Of a stretch of 57,552 nt of DNA, positions 33,973 through 43,793 are shown one piece after another (position 1 is the stretch's first letter; each line of letters starts with the position of its first letter). The DNA is from CAVXDP01 sp964562925. GTDB lineage: Archaea; Thermoproteota; Bathyarchaeia; 40CM-2-53-6; CAVXDP01. Location: NCBI GenBank assembly GCA_964562925.1, contig CAZLVF010000007.1, positions 1-57,552 on the forward strand, read 5' to 3'. Both the position numbers and the translations under genes were made by a program. The notes under the pieces were generated by a model. The model saw only the letters and a list, made by a program, of their open reading frames with translations. It made no database searches and was not told the DNA's origin.

Positions 33973-35922
33973 CTAGAAGCCTATCCTGTATGGGCTGTAC
34001 GGCGTTCCCGTGCCCCTGAAGAATTTTGTTGAGAATTCGTAGTAAAGTAACCGCAAAGCTTGGATCATGACCACCATCAACTCGAGAGTCAGAGCGAATA
34101 CATTCAAGAATATCAGACCCAATCCTATCCCCAAAACCGGGTTTGCATGAAGTAACTCCGCAACTACGAGCGCGAAAGCCGCGTGAGCTATGCTGAACCC
34201 AGCGATCCTCGCGTAGGAGAGCATATTCGCCAGAGATGAAATGAGGGTTTCAATGACTACGCCTATGCTCATAGTGGCTCCTTCACCAGATATTATGGGC
34301 TTGGCCGCGATCGCAACTACTCCGGCTATTGGCATCGCGATCGTCCAATGCCTCAGAACACCTAATCCTAACTCTGGGAAACCGACCCTTGGCAACACGT
34401 TTACCCCCAAGAACCCAAAAGCTACTATCACTATTCCCAAAAAAGTGATTAATCCAGCTACACCGCGCTCGCCAAGAAGTGCTTCCAACTTTTCACCTGT
34501 TTTAAGATGGTTTCTTATGCTTATGAACAAAGCCAGAGTTATCTGAGCTATTCCGAAGAAGATTGAGATCTTTATCAGCCATACGACGTTACTTGCATAC
34601 ATGGCCCATCCAGGCTTCAATCCAGGCCAGAGGGGATGAACCTCTGTCAGAAAGAATTCTCCAGCCAACAATCCAAAGAGTATGGCGGATAATCCTAGGC
34701 CTATCATAAGCCGCCCCAGCCTCGCGAAGTTTATTCCCATCAGGCTCTTTCTTAGTACAAACGCGAAGATCGCCCCCAGCCCCAAGATGACTATGCCCTG
34801 GCCGAAATCTGCGAACATTATGCCAAACATCGTCGTCCAGAGAATTGTTGATATGATCGTTGGATCGCTTTCTCTCGGGTCCGGGAGTCCATACTGTCTG
34901 GTCAGGGTCTCGTAGGCTCCAAAGAGCTTCGGGTTCTTCATTACAGTTGGTATCTCTTCGTCGGGCAGGGGCTCATCATAGGAGTACTCTATGCTTCCCC
35001 CCACCTTCTCATTCAACTCTTTGAGGTAAGCGTTCAATCCTGCGATTCTATCTTTAGGAATCCATCCCTGAAGAACGGTCAGCATCTTACTTCTCAACAG
35101 ATGCGATTGAGCGAGCGAAAGACCCAGAGAGTATTTGACAGCGGCATCTAAACTTCCACCTCTATCCGCGAAATCCCGCCTAAGAGACTTCCATTCCCCC
35201 TCAAGCGACCGGATTTCTTCTTCAACCTTCTTGGCTTCCTTATCGACCCAGTTTATCGCGCCATCTAGGTCGCCCGGAATCTCGGTAGGCAACTTGAACT
35301 CCCTGAACTCCGCCGCGGCAAGTAGCTTGTCGCTCCAAGGCTTCAACTCCACCAACCCAGTTATGTAAAGGAAGCTCTCCTTGGGAGATGTTGGCGCCTC
35401 CTTGAATGTCAGGTCTTTACGCGATTGGAACCTTAGGCGAAGAGAAGGTAAGAAACGAGTCTCCAAAATTCCAGCCCTCGCGAATATGTGCTTGAAATCT
35501 CCTATGTCACCTGGATTGACTCCCTGTGCTTTCAACACTCGGAGCTGCGACCTAGCGTCGCTTAGAATCTTTGATCTGCTCTTGGTCTCGCCGAGCCTCG
35601 CTTCCGCAGCTGAAACTTTCTTTTCGAACTCCTCGATTGATGCCTGCAGTTCTCCGATCGAAGCCTTGACTCTATTGAATTCTTGATAGTCTACCTTCAT
35701 TTCTTCAGGGGTTACGCCGAGCTTTCCTTGAATGGAACGGAACCTTTCCTGAAGACTTTCGTAATCTCTTGTCTCTTCCGAGGCAACTTCCTTGAATCCT
35801 ACAAATGCGGTTTCGTCAAGGGTCCTTAATTGAATAACCCCTAGCCGCCCTAACGTTTCAAGCAGTTTCTGTTCATTATCGGACAGGGTTATTATGGAAA
35901 GTTTCTTTACAGGAACTATCAT
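33973..35922 (-). CDS. atpI: A-type ATP synthase subunit I (a)
   Basis: Subunit I is the membrane stator that provides the proton or sodium half-channels. The 649 residues show a long cytoplasmic N-half with coiled coils and a C-half of about seven helices, including the conserved Arg in NMLSYARIAGFS. It is separated from the rest of the operon by the oppositely oriented subunit K gene, so it has its own promoter in 35923-36143. Confidence 0.95.
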   Translation of the reverse strand: MIVPVKKLSIITLSDNEQKLLETLGRLGVIQLRTLDETAFVGFKEVASEETRDYESLQERFRSIQGKLGVTPEEMKVDYQEFNRVKASIGELQASIEEFEKKVSAAEARLGETKSRSKILSDARSQLRVLKAQGVNPGDIGDFKHIFARAGILETRFLPSLRLRFQSRKDLTFKEAPTSPKESFLYITGLVELKPWSDKLLAAAEFREFKLPTEIPGDLDGAINWVDKEAKKVEEEIRSLEGEWKSLRRDFADRGGSLDAAVKYSLGLSLAQSHLLRSKMLTVLQGWIPKDRIAGLNAYLKELNEKVGGSIEYSYDEPLPDEEIPTVMKNPKLFGAYETLTRQYGLPDPRESDPTIISTILWTTMFGIMFADFGQGIVILGLGAIFAFVLRKSLMGINFARLGRLMIGLGLSAILFGLLAGEFFLTEVHPLWPGLKPGWAMYASNVVWLIKISIFFGIAQITLALFISIRNHLKTGEKLEALLGERGVAGLITFLGIVIVAFGFLGVNVLPRVGFPELGLGVLRHWTIAMPIAGVVAIAAKPIISGEGATMSIGVVIETLISSLANMLSYARIAGFSIAHAAFALVVAELLHANPVLGIGLGLIFLNVFALTLELMVVMIQALRLLYYEFSTKFFRGTGTPYSPYRIGF

Positions 35923-36078
35923 GTCACTCTCTCACTTTAATCACTCACTATTATCGGGTCCGTGGTCTTGAACTGGATTCAAAAGAGGTTTCAAATCCAG
36001 CTGGGGTCGAGGCTCACCACGCTTCGCGACCGGACAGCACGCGAACACATCTGTTTCCGGTATATATCCGTGACCCAA

Positions 36079-36090
36079 GCTATAAATAGT
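36079..36090 (+). promoter_or_regulatory. TATA-like box of atpK
   Basis: GCTATAAATAGT lies about 55-65 bases before the atpK ATG, in the divergent spacer between atpI and atpK. Confidence 0.55.
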
Positions 36091-36143
36091 AGTTTGCCAA
36101 AATACTCCGCTACTTAACATTCCGTCGTAACTAAAGCTCGGAT

Positions 36144-36470
36144 ATGGTGCATATGAGCGGAAAAGCAATCCGCAAAGCGGTAGTGTTCCTGGTTCTAGTG
36201 TCATTCACGGCGATATACCTCGTTGGCGCAGCTTACGGACAAGAAGAAACTCCTGAGGCGGCGTCTGCGATGAAGTACCTTGCCATGGCCCATGCGGTGG
36301 GTCTATCATGTGTCGGTGCCGGCTACGCGGTGGGCAAGACCGGCGTCGCAGCATCAGCAACGATAACGGAGAAGCCTGAACTATTCGGCAGAACTATCGT
36401 TTACGTTGGTATGGCTGAGGGAATAGCCATTTACGGGTTGCTCATAGCCTTCCTGATTTGGATAACTTAG
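36144..36470 (+). CDS. atpK: A-type ATP synthase subunit K (c, rotor ring)
   Basis: Subunit K forms the ion-carrying ring. The 108 residues comprise an N-terminal hydrophobic signal-like helix (VVFLVLVSFTAIYLVGAAYG), then one hairpin of two helices with the ion-binding Glu in YVGMAEGIAIYGLL. It is the single-hairpin form. The gene is on the plus strand while all other ATPase genes are on the minus strand. ATG at 36153 is an alternative start. Confidence 0.93.
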   Translation: MVHMSGKAIRKAVVFLVLVSFTAIYLVGAAYGQEETPEAASAMKYLAMAHAVGLSCVGAGYAVGKTGVAASATITEKPELFGRTIVYVGMAEGIAIYGLLIAFLIWIT

Positions 36471-36709
36471 CCCGGAATCCTGAGGACGATCGATTGCAGG
36501 CAGAGCGAAACAAATCGACAAACACTAGGATTGCGGCCGTTTATTTTTCTATTCTGATCGGAGCGCAAGTCGTTGGACTATCACTTCTCTTGAGTGCGCC
36601 CACATTCTTTTCAGCTCTAGTGGTAGGTTTGGGAGTTGTGTTCGCCTTCCCCATTATTCTGGGAGTAGTCTTGATCTCTGTCTTTAGATTAAAGTGCAGG
36701 CGAGGCTAG
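36458..36709 (+). CDS. Small two-helix membrane protein after atpK
   Basis: This 83-residue frame starts at TTG 36458 inside the end of atpK (13-base overlap). It has a charged start and two hydrophobic helices (IAAVYFSILIGAQVVGLSLL and SALVVGLGVVFAFPIILG), ending FRLKCRRG. No family is recognised. The clear two-helix pattern and coupling support a gene of unknown function, perhaps an ATPase accessory. Confidence 0.5.
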   Translation: MDNLARNPEDDRLQAERNKSTNTRIAAVYFSILIGAQVVGLSLLLSAPTFFSALVVGLGVVFAFPIILGVVLISVFRLKCRRG

Positions 36710-36736
36710 TCTCAAGAATAGTTGCAACGTTTCCAG

Positions 36737-37738
36737 CTATAGTGCCAAATAGCCCTTAACCTGAAGGTTCTGCTGCGTCAGATAAGCGATCAAAGTTAGA
36801 TTTCTCCGTTCAATTTCGCACAGGGCGAGGTAGCAGGTTGCATACGCAAAGTCGACACTCGCTTCAAGCATCTGCTTCCTAGCTTCCTTCAGAATCAGAT
36901 TCAAGGCCCTGACTTCCCCCAGGCATTCATCATTCTCTTCTAACAGTGGCTTAACTACTTCCTCGTAGCTTCTAAGAAGTGGCAAAACGGCGTGCGGGCT
37001 TTTAGCCTCCGTAACTTCCTTGACCTTCGACGGAACTAGCCTAAAGAAGTGGGGAATAATCAGTTGTTTACTCAACTCTGCAGAATACCCGTAAAGAACC
37101 GGAGCTACAACTGTAAAACAGTTTGCAACATCAACTTCAATTCCCAAGAGCCGACCTATTCTTTCTCTATCACCGCCGGGAAGATTTCGCATGGCTTCTA
37201 ACATCATCGTATAGTAGACTTTTCTCAGGTGGAACTCTAGAGGCAACATGCTATTGTATTCACGGTACCAATCCAAACTCTTTGCAACAGGGGAGTAACA
37301 GGTATCCTTGAGGAGCTCCACCGCACTCTCTACATCCTCAGCATCCAGCATGCGATCCAGCCTCAGATCCGTCAGCCCCTTCATAGAGGTGAGGTGGGGT
37401 TTGATTTCTCCAGAGGGCTTGCTCATTTTCACTCTTAAGATTCTTGATAGGGCTTGAACTTCCAGTCTGCGAAAATAGGCTCTTAGGAAATCTTGCATAG
37501 CGCCTGAAGCCGCGGCCGCCACAAATTTGCACTTCGCTATAAACTCGTCGAAGAAAACTTGCTCCAGAGAATAGGCATTCACATCCTTCAACTCTCGCAT
37601 TCTTCCACCATAGTCCGTTGGAGACAACATATCGGCGAAATCCTTGATATTCTTTGAAGATGCTAAGGCTTCCATAACCTGCTTCGGCAGAAGGTGGGTG
37701 GCTAGTCCATGGCACCTGACAACTAGGTATTCAGGCAT
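36737..37738 (-). CDS. atpC: A-type ATP synthase subunit C
   Basis: Subunit C (V-type d homologue) is the funnel that connects the central stalk to the K ring. The 333 residues are largely helical, with the three-bundle pattern seen in LRAYFRRLEVQALSRILRVK and related segments. It is last in the FHEABDC series and overlaps subunit D by 8 bases. Confidence 0.9.
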   Translation of the reverse strand: MPEYLVVRCHGLATHLLPKQVMEALASSKNIKDFADMLSPTDYGGRMRELKDVNAYSLEQVFFDEFIAKCKFVAAAASGAMQDFLRAYFRRLEVQALSRILRVKMSKPSGEIKPHLTSMKGLTDLRLDRMLDAEDVESAVELLKDTCYSPVAKSLDWYREYNSMLPLEFHLRKVYYTMMLEAMRNLPGGDRERIGRLLGIEVDVANCFTVVAPVLYGYSAELSKQLIIPHFFRLVPSKVKEVTEAKSPHAVLPLLRSYEEVVKPLLEENDECLGEVRALNLILKEARKQMLEASVDFAYATCYLALCEIERRNLTLIAYLTQQNLQVKGYLAL

Positions 37739-38366
37739 AGGCTTTCTTCCTGGAAATTAGCGACCTAACAAACCTCGTCCTGATGAATTCTTCTAACATG
37801 TCTTGGTCGAGTCTGTCCTCTATCTGCTTGACAACGAGCCTGTACTCTGGAATCACTATCTTCTCGAGAGCGTTCACTTTTCTGTTCGTTCTTTCTAGTT
37901 CGTCTGCGATCCTCTCTATGCGGGATTCCAGTTCAGCAACTTCCAGAAGCTCCTCGATTAGACGGCAAAACTCGTGCGCTACAGACCTAGAAATGAATCC
38001 CAGCTTGTCAGCGGTCGAGGGTTTACGTTGAATCTTGAGGTAAGGAATCGGAATTCCCATAACGCTCTTCGGAAGAACCTCGAGATCCAGACTTCCCTCT
38101 ATCGACGCAACCTGAGAAGACATTACCTTTGATCCCACGGATGCGTATGCTACAGCAAGCTTCCTCAAAACAGATTCAATCTTCACTTCAAGCTGTCTCT
38201 TCTTCTTGGCGGTAAGTTCCTCCAAGTTTGCTCGAAGTTGGTTAGCCAACTCGTCGCGTTTCAACTCGAGAAGCTTGTATCCTTCTTCGATAAAGACTAC
38301 CCGCCTCTTCAGCTGTAGCAAAAAACCCCTTGTGGGCTTAACCCCGGCTCCGAGAACTGCCGCCAT
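37731..38366 (-). CDS. atpD: A-type ATP synthase subunit D
   Basis: Subunit D is the central rotor shaft, a long coiled coil. The 211 residues begin VKPTRGFLLQLKRRVVFIEE with the long N-terminal helix and end with a second helix, KVNALEKIVIPEYRLVVKQI. The position between B and C is standard. Confidence 0.94.
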   Translation of the reverse strand: MAAVLGAGVKPTRGFLLQLKRRVVFIEEGYKLLELKRDELANQLRANLEELTAKKKRQLEVKIESVLRKLAVAYASVGSKVMSSQVASIEGSLDLEVLPKSVMGIPIPYLKIQRKPSTADKLGFISRSVAHEFCRLIEELLEVAELESRIERIADELERTNRKVNALEKIVIPEYRLVVKQIEDRLDQDMLEEFIRTRFVRSLISRKKAYA

Positions 38367-38374
38367 TAACTAGA

Positions 38375-39886
38375 TCACAGTCTTTCTCGCTTCTTGGCCC
38401 TTAGAGCCTTGGAGTAATCTTCAAGTCCTCTTGTCCCCGGAGCTGAGATCCCAGAGATCCCTGGAACAGAGATCCCAGCAAACCTCATCGCCGGAGCTTG
38501 ATAAAGATCCTTGGCGTGATACTTCTTTATGTAATCTTCTTTGATCCTGATCAACTCATCTTCCGCAAGCATCGATAGAAGGTCCCAAGCGATATTGAGC
38601 GTTCTCTCCAGCGGCCTGTTCTCGTAGACTCCCTGATTGATGAAGAGCCTCTCGAATTCCTCTGCAAACTTGAGGTACTGTCGCTCCCTCTCACTTAATC
38701 CAACCTCTCCAATAATCCTAACCAGTCCCCTAGCTTTCACACCCTCAGCATAGGACATGTATAATTGATTAGAAACGTCTGGATGATCATCCCTCGTCCT
38801 ACCTGGGCCTACTCCATCTTTCATCAATCTAGAAAGCGAGGGGAGCACATTGATCGGAGGATATACGCCTCTGAGATACAGGTCTTTGTCAAGTATCAGT
38901 TGGCCTTCAGTAATATATCCGCTAAGGTCCGGGATCGGGTGGGTTATGTCGCCTCCGGGCATTGCTAGTATCGGCATCAAAGTAACTGAACCCTTCTTTC
39001 CTTTTATCTTCCCAGCCCTCTCATAGATTGTTGCCAAGTCCGTATACAGGTATCCGGGGTATCCTTTTCGGGTCGGAACCTCCTCCCTTGCTACGGAGAT
39101 GGATCGCAGCGCCTCACCATAATTCGTCATGTCAGTTAGTATTGTAAGAACATGCATTTCAAGATCATAGGCCAAGTATTCCGCAATGGTTTGAGCAATT
39201 CTAGGAGCGACAATCCTCTCGATGATCGGGTCATCAGCTAGGTTGAGGATCATGACAGCGCCTTCCAAAGCGCCCGTCCTCTCGAACTCCCTTCTGAAGA
39301 ATTCGTACTCTTCACGCTTTATTCCCATGGCGCAGAAGACTACTGCAAATTCCTCTTCTTTACCTGGAATTGTCGCTTGCCTCGCGACCTGAGCTGCGGC
39401 TATATTGTGGGGTAAACCGGCCTCGGAGAAGAACGGCAACTTCTGGCCTCTAACAAGCGAGTTCATACCGTCTATAGCCGAGATTCCTGTTTGAATAAAT
39501 TCGCTTGGCGGTTCTCTAGCCGCTGGGTTAATGACCGACCCGAAGATTTCCCTTCGCTCTCTGCCTATCGGCTCGGGAAGGTGATCCAGAGGCCTGAAGC
39601 TTCCGCTAAAAACCCTTCCTATGAGGTCTTCCGATAATGGAATCTTTATGACTTCCCCAGTAAATCGGACTGAGACGTTTAACTCTAAGCCTTCCGTTGC
39701 TCCAAAAACCTGAACGATGGCCTTATCACTGAATGTATCCAGGGCTGTACCTATCATTTCGGAGCCGTCAGGAAGCTTGACCTCTACAAGCTCATTGTAG
39801 CCTACGCCTCTTGCGCCTTCTACGACTAGCAGAGGCCCTCTGATCTCGTTTGTAGATCTGTAGACAAGTCCAGACTTCTCAACCAT
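38375..39886 (-). CDS. atpB: A-type ATP synthase subunit B (non-catalytic)
   Basis: Subunit B alternates with A in the head but lacks a Walker A motif, as seen here. The 503 residues include IQTGISAIDGMNSLVRGQKL, ILTDMTNYGEALRSISVARE and GYPGYLYTDLATIYERAG. An odd short repeat near the C-terminus (GISVPGISGISAPG) is visible. It starts 13 bases after subunit A. Confidence 0.96.
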   Translation of the reverse strand: MVEKSGLVYRSTNEIRGPLLVVEGARGVGYNELVEVKLPDGSEMIGTALDTFSDKAIVQVFGATEGLELNVSVRFTGEVIKIPLSEDLIGRVFSGSFRPLDHLPEPIGRERREIFGSVINPAAREPPSEFIQTGISAIDGMNSLVRGQKLPFFSEAGLPHNIAAAQVARQATIPGKEEEFAVVFCAMGIKREEYEFFRREFERTGALEGAVMILNLADDPIIERIVAPRIAQTIAEYLAYDLEMHVLTILTDMTNYGEALRSISVAREEVPTRKGYPGYLYTDLATIYERAGKIKGKKGSVTLMPILAMPGGDITHPIPDLSGYITEGQLILDKDLYLRGVYPPINVLPSLSRLMKDGVGPGRTRDDHPDVSNQLYMSYAEGVKARGLVRIIGEVGLSERERQYLKFAEEFERLFINQGVYENRPLERTLNIAWDLLSMLAEDELIRIKEDYIKKYHAKDLYQAPAMRFAGISVPGISGISAPGTRGLEDYSKALRAKKRERL

Positions 39887-39899
39887 TCTGTTCTCACCT

Positions 39900-41666
39900 T
39901 TAGATGGCTACTTCATACTCTTCGCCGATCTTTCTAACTTGAGATTCAACCTCGGCCATCACTTTGTCTATCGATTCTTCTTCTCGCTGCTCCTTCAAGC
40001 GCAGGATATCAACTATCTGAGGCAACTCTCTTACCCTAGCGACCGGGACGCCGGCTCTAATCAAGGGCTCGAGCATATTGTAGAATTCAATCATCTTCCT
40101 AAGCATCTTGGCCTGTTTTCCAGGTTCGCAGAATGTGTCCACCTTATGGTAGGCTTGTTGAACAAGAAATCCTTCCCTTATGATTTCTGAGATGAATAGA
40201 ACCAAGCGCTGCTCCTCCGGCAAGGCTTTCTCTCCGATGATTCTAGCTGTCTCCTCTATCTTCGACGCTTCTTCAAGCAAGGATAAAGCCCTGTCTCTAA
40301 CCTCAAGCCACTCTGGATCGTATTTGGACCAGTAGTCCTTCAACAGGTCGGTGTAGCGACTAAAGCTCAGGAGCCAGTTTATGGCAGGGAAATGTCTTCG
40401 GAACGCCAACTCAGTATCCAAGGCCCACAGGGTACCGACGAACCTTAGAGTCAGGGATGTAACCGGCTCGCTAAAGTCGCCACCCGGCGGCGATACAGCG
40501 CCCATGATTGTTACGGATCCCAGCCTTTCTTCGCTACCTAACGTGAACACTCTGCCACTTCGTTCGTAGAATTCAGCAACCCTCTCCGCCAGGTAGGCCG
40601 GGTATCCTGCCTCAGCCGGGATTTCTTCTAGCCTTCCGGATATATCTCTGAGCGCTTCAGCCCATCTAGATGTCGAATCGGCCATAATCGCTACATCGTA
40701 ACCCTGATCTCTGTAGTATTCACCTATCGTAACGCCTAGGTAGATGCTCGCTTCCCTAGCCGAAACTGGCAGATTGCTGACGTTAGCTATGAAGACTGAT
40801 CTTTCCGAGAGTTTCTTTCCTGTTCGGGGATCCTCAAGCACGGGAAAGTGAGTTATAACGTCTGCCATCTCATTTCCTCTTTCCCCACAACCTATGTAGA
40901 TTATTATATGTGCATCAGACCATTTCGCCAGTTGATGAAGCGTAACCGTTTTTCCGGTGCCAAAGCCCCCAGGAATAGCAGCTGTTCCACCTTTGGATAC
41001 TGGGAAGAATGAGTCAACGACTCTTTGCCCGGTTATCAATGGCTCGACTGAAGGCAGCGCGGCTTTGTATGGTCTGGGAACCCTAACTGGCCAAACCTGC
41101 ATAAGCTTGATCACCACTTCTTTTCCGTCGGGAGATCTCAGAGCAGCAACCTCATCCTCGACTGTAACGTCCCCCTCATCGATTGCGGTTATTGTTCCTC
41201 TCAGTCCAACCGGTACGAGAATTCTGTGCTCTATGACTGTTGTCTCTGGAACAGTACCTATTATATCACCTTCAATTACTCTGTCGCCTTTCTTGACCCT
41301 TGGAGTGAAAGGCCACTTCTTTTTCCGATCTAAGGGAGCTATTTCTATCCCTCTCTTCACGAATGCTCCTCCAAGCTGCGCCATTGCAACCTCAGAGAAT
41401 TCCAGTCCATCGAATATGTTTCCAATCAACCCTGGTCCCAACTCGGCAGAAAGAGGTCTTCCAGTTGTTGACACAGGCTCCCCGGGTTTAAGACCGCTTG
41501 TATCTTCGTAGCATTGCAGGGATACGTCGCCGCCGCTCATCCTAACTACCTCGCCTACAAGTTTCAGTCCGCCTATATGTACGACGTCTCCAATTCTCGC
41601 GCCAGGCAGGCCTTCAGCTACTACCAAGGAGCCGTTCACCCGCTTCACTTTTCCTTTACCCGTCAA
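39900..41666 (-). CDS. atpA: A-type ATP synthase subunit A (catalytic)
   Basis: Subunit A hydrolyses or makes ATP. The 588 residues have the P-loop in IPGGFGTGKTVTLHQLAKW, the catalytic region GERGNEMADV, and SRWAEALRDISGRLEEIPAE. Length is normal and no intein is present. It starts just after subunit E, within the operon. Confidence 0.97.
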   Translation of the reverse strand: MTGKGKVKRVNGSLVVAEGLPGARIGDVVHIGGLKLVGEVVRMSGGDVSLQCYEDTSGLKPGEPVSTTGRPLSAELGPGLIGNIFDGLEFSEVAMAQLGGAFVKRGIEIAPLDRKKKWPFTPRVKKGDRVIEGDIIGTVPETTVIEHRILVPVGLRGTITAIDEGDVTVEDEVAALRSPDGKEVVIKLMQVWPVRVPRPYKAALPSVEPLITGQRVVDSFFPVSKGGTAAIPGGFGTGKTVTLHQLAKWSDAHIIIYIGCGERGNEMADVITHFPVLEDPRTGKKLSERSVFIANVSNLPVSAREASIYLGVTIGEYYRDQGYDVAIMADSTSRWAEALRDISGRLEEIPAEAGYPAYLAERVAEFYERSGRVFTLGSEERLGSVTIMGAVSPPGGDFSEPVTSLTLRFVGTLWALDTELAFRRHFPAINWLLSFSRYTDLLKDYWSKYDPEWLEVRDRALSLLEEASKIEETARIIGEKALPEEQRLVLFISEIIREGFLVQQAYHKVDTFCEPGKQAKMLRKMIEFYNMLEPLIRAGVPVARVRELPQIVDILRLKEQREEESIDKVMAEVESQVRKIGEEYEVAI

Positions 41667-41682
41667 ATCTCAGCCCTCAGTA

Positions 41683-42306
41683 CTAGGAAAATAGGATTTC
41701 ACCCACTTTGCCTGTCAATATCTCTCTCAACCGAAGTAACCTTCCTTCAAGACAGTTGTAGAATACCTTCGTCCTATTGGGGTTGGAGACTACAACCCCA
41801 CCTACGCAATTGTACGGGCTATTTTCAACCTCGAGACTTATCTCGGATTCTAAAGCGTCCCTAACTCTTTCTTCGATTCCCCGAAGATTCTTGCGCAAGT
41901 ATGAGAGCGTCTGCTCGTTGGAGGTCACCATCAACCGCTTTTCTTCGAACTTCTGGGCCGCTTCGCTAAGCAATTGGAATAGAAGTTCCTCATAGTTGTA
42001 CCCAGGATCTTTCCCTTCAGCTATTCTACTTAACCTTTCTTTAACGAGTTCGAAGACGCGAGATACGACCTCGCTCTTTGCCTGGAGGAGCAACTTTCTA
42101 CCTTCGAGTCTAGCTGATCCTAAGATCCTCTTTCTCATCACTGAGATTTCTGGTTTTATGGACTTGGCAAGAACTTCGTCAGCAGTCATCTCAGCTGCAG
42201 AAACTATGTGTCTTGCCTTTTCTTCGGTTTCTGAAATGATTCTTTCGGCTTCTTCTTGGCTTCTCCTCAGAATCTCAGATTTGATCACTTGAACGGCATC
42301 ACTCAA
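41683..42306 (-). CDS. atpE: A-type ATP synthase subunit E
   Basis: Subunit E pairs with H to form the peripheral stalks. It has an N-terminal Glu/Arg-rich coiled coil (EILRRSQEEAERIISETEEK) and a globular C-terminus (NCVGGVVVSNPNRTKVFYNC). I choose TTG at 42306 (SDAVQVIKS), which overlaps the H stop by 8 bases. The open frame extends 9 codons further upstream without conserved sequence. Confidence 0.9.
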   Translation of the reverse strand: MSDAVQVIKSEILRRSQEEAERIISETEEKARHIVSAAEMTADEVLAKSIKPEISVMRKRILGSARLEGRKLLLQAKSEVVSRVFELVKERLSRIAEGKDPGYNYEELLFQLLSEAAQKFEEKRLMVTSNEQTLSYLRKNLRGIEERVRDALESEISLEVENSPYNCVGGVVVSNPNRTKVFYNCLEGRLLRLREILTGKVGEILFS

Positions 42307-42604
42307 ATTGGGGCAGCACCTCTTCCAGTACAAGACTGATGGCTTTCTGTATGCGCTCTACGGGTGTTAGCCTAATCTTAGCAGCGTCCGCCGCGTATCT
42401 CCTCTTGATTTCTTCAGCCTCCGCTTCGGCCTTTGCCTCCTCCTCTTTCAAGCGAGCCTCCAAAAATTCTTTCTTTGTTACTTTGCTTACGATCTCCTTC
42501 GCCTTCTCTCTAGCTTCAGAAATGATCTTTTCTGATTTGGCCTCAGCATCCTCAACCATCTTTGTAGCCTTTCTTTCTTGTTCAATCAGTTCATCAACGT
42601 TCAC
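42299..42604 (-). CDS. atpH: A-type ATP synthase subunit H (peripheral stalk)
   Basis: This 101-residue protein is almost wholly a charged coiled coil with heptad Ala/Glu/Lys (MVEDAEAKSEKIISEAREKA), the partner of subunit E. Its position between F and E and its overlap with E support the call. Confidence 0.85.
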   Translation of the reverse strand: MNVDELIEQERKATKMVEDAEAKSEKIISEAREKAKEIVSKVTKKEFLEARLKEEEAKAEAEAEEIKRRYAADAAKIRLTPVERIQKAISLVLEEVLPQFE

Positions 42605-42655
42605 CGCGCTTCAACTCCAATATTCCATATTCAAAATACCAAGAAGCAGGTGACC

Positions 42656-42982
42656 TCATAACTTTAGTTCCGCACCGACAGCCAGACTTGTGGTCCGCCT
42701 CAGTTCCTCAATTCTCTTTCCTTTTATGCCACTATAGTCTGGGACAAAGGCGAAGATAGGCGCGACTCTTCCTTCTCTGATAAGTCTAGACCTGAGCTCT
42801 AGAGTGTGCTCAACAAACCTTTCAGGCAGAATAATAACAGCATATTTGCCGCTGTCAGCTAATTCCTTCAATAGTCGAACAAGTTCAGTAAGCTTTCCCT
42901 CGTCTTCGGCTTCAAAGCCTTCGGCGCCCGCCATCATGAAGCCTGAGATAAAGATTGGGTCTCCTATCACAGCAGCTTTCAT
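42656..42982 (-). CDS. atpF: A-type ATP synthase subunit F
   Basis: Subunit F is a small Rossmann-like protein on the central stalk that regulates the motor. It begins MKAAVIGDPIFISGFMMAG and contains YAVIILPERFVEHTLELRSR. At 108 residues it is the usual length. It is the first gene of the minus-strand ATPase operon here. Confidence 0.92.
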   Translation of the reverse strand: MKAAVIGDPIFISGFMMAGAEGFEAEDEGKLTELVRLLKELADSGKYAVIILPERFVEHTLELRSRLIREGRVAPIFAFVPDYSGIKGKRIEELRRTTSLAVGAELKL

Positions 42983-43793
42983 GTTCGGCCGCCTTCATAA
43001 AGAGAAAGTTCTACGCGAGGGGTTGTGTGAAAGCTCTGTAATATATATTGTTTGGGGAGTTGAGTTCAGGGTTTACTTCGTCAACGACCAAAGTCTGGCT
43101 CGATTATTCGGCACCGTTTCTCTTGACAAGCTCCAAGCCTCGAGCAGGATAAGCTTGGATCGAAGCAACGTACCGTGCTTCGATGACGAAGCCTTGTAAC
43201 AAGATACGTGATAGCGACAGGTTTCATCTACTCAGCTCCTCCAATCACCGCTTTAACACGTTTCGTGCGAAGAGTTCTTCAAGCATCTCAAGTATGCCTT
43301 CTATTCACCGGGTAAGCTCCTTGGCTATGCTTCCTATCCTCGAACCGGTGTATCGAAGTGTTAGACATAGATGAATTCGTGAGAAACCGTTAAAGATAAT
43401 TAAAAGATCTGCGCGATTACACGTTCTAGTCAGAAATCCGGCAACGGTCCTCACGGTTGATCCCGAACAAATCCACAGCCAAAGAAGAATCAGTTGAGGC
43501 ACATCATGACATCTGAGCTTAGGGGCTCTTCCATGCAGGTCAGTTCTAGGTTTTTTCCTGTTCACGTGCAGGGATGGATACCGCAGTATATGCTGGTTTG
43601 ATAGGAAGTTTGATTCACAAGACCAACGGCACACTGAATCATCTGATATCTCTCGCCAACTGAAAGGGCAGGCTCGATTCATAGGCAATGTATGGTCGTC
43701 GTTACAGATGCGTACACAGGAAGAAGCCATTCAGGTTTGAAGAGAGGAACAGAACTATAAGGAGGACAGAAGTTACTTGGCGAGGATGTAATC
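42983..43793. other. Long spacer with hydrogenase relic and promoter
   Basis: No intact gene is seen. A TATA-like TAATATATATTG at 43039-43050 lies about 60-65 bases before atpF on the minus strand. Positions 43142-43188 (minus strand) encode RCFDPSLSCSR, matching the C-terminal nickel motif of the HoxH gene 1.4 kb away at both DNA and protein level, but with a lost Cys. A longer minus-strand frame at 43305-43730 looks non-coding. Confidence 0.55.

Noticed and set aside
38400..38470. GIS-rich short repeat near the end of atpB as a possible assembly error
   Set aside because: It remains in frame and the protein length is normal, so it is probably a natural low-complexity stretch.
43305..43730. 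A 141-codon minus-strand frame in the spacer before the nitroreductase
   Set aside because: Composition is not protein-like (many Cys, Trp and Ser without pattern). A short end segment LRYTGSRIGSIAKELTR is helix-turn-helix-like but too short to support a gene.
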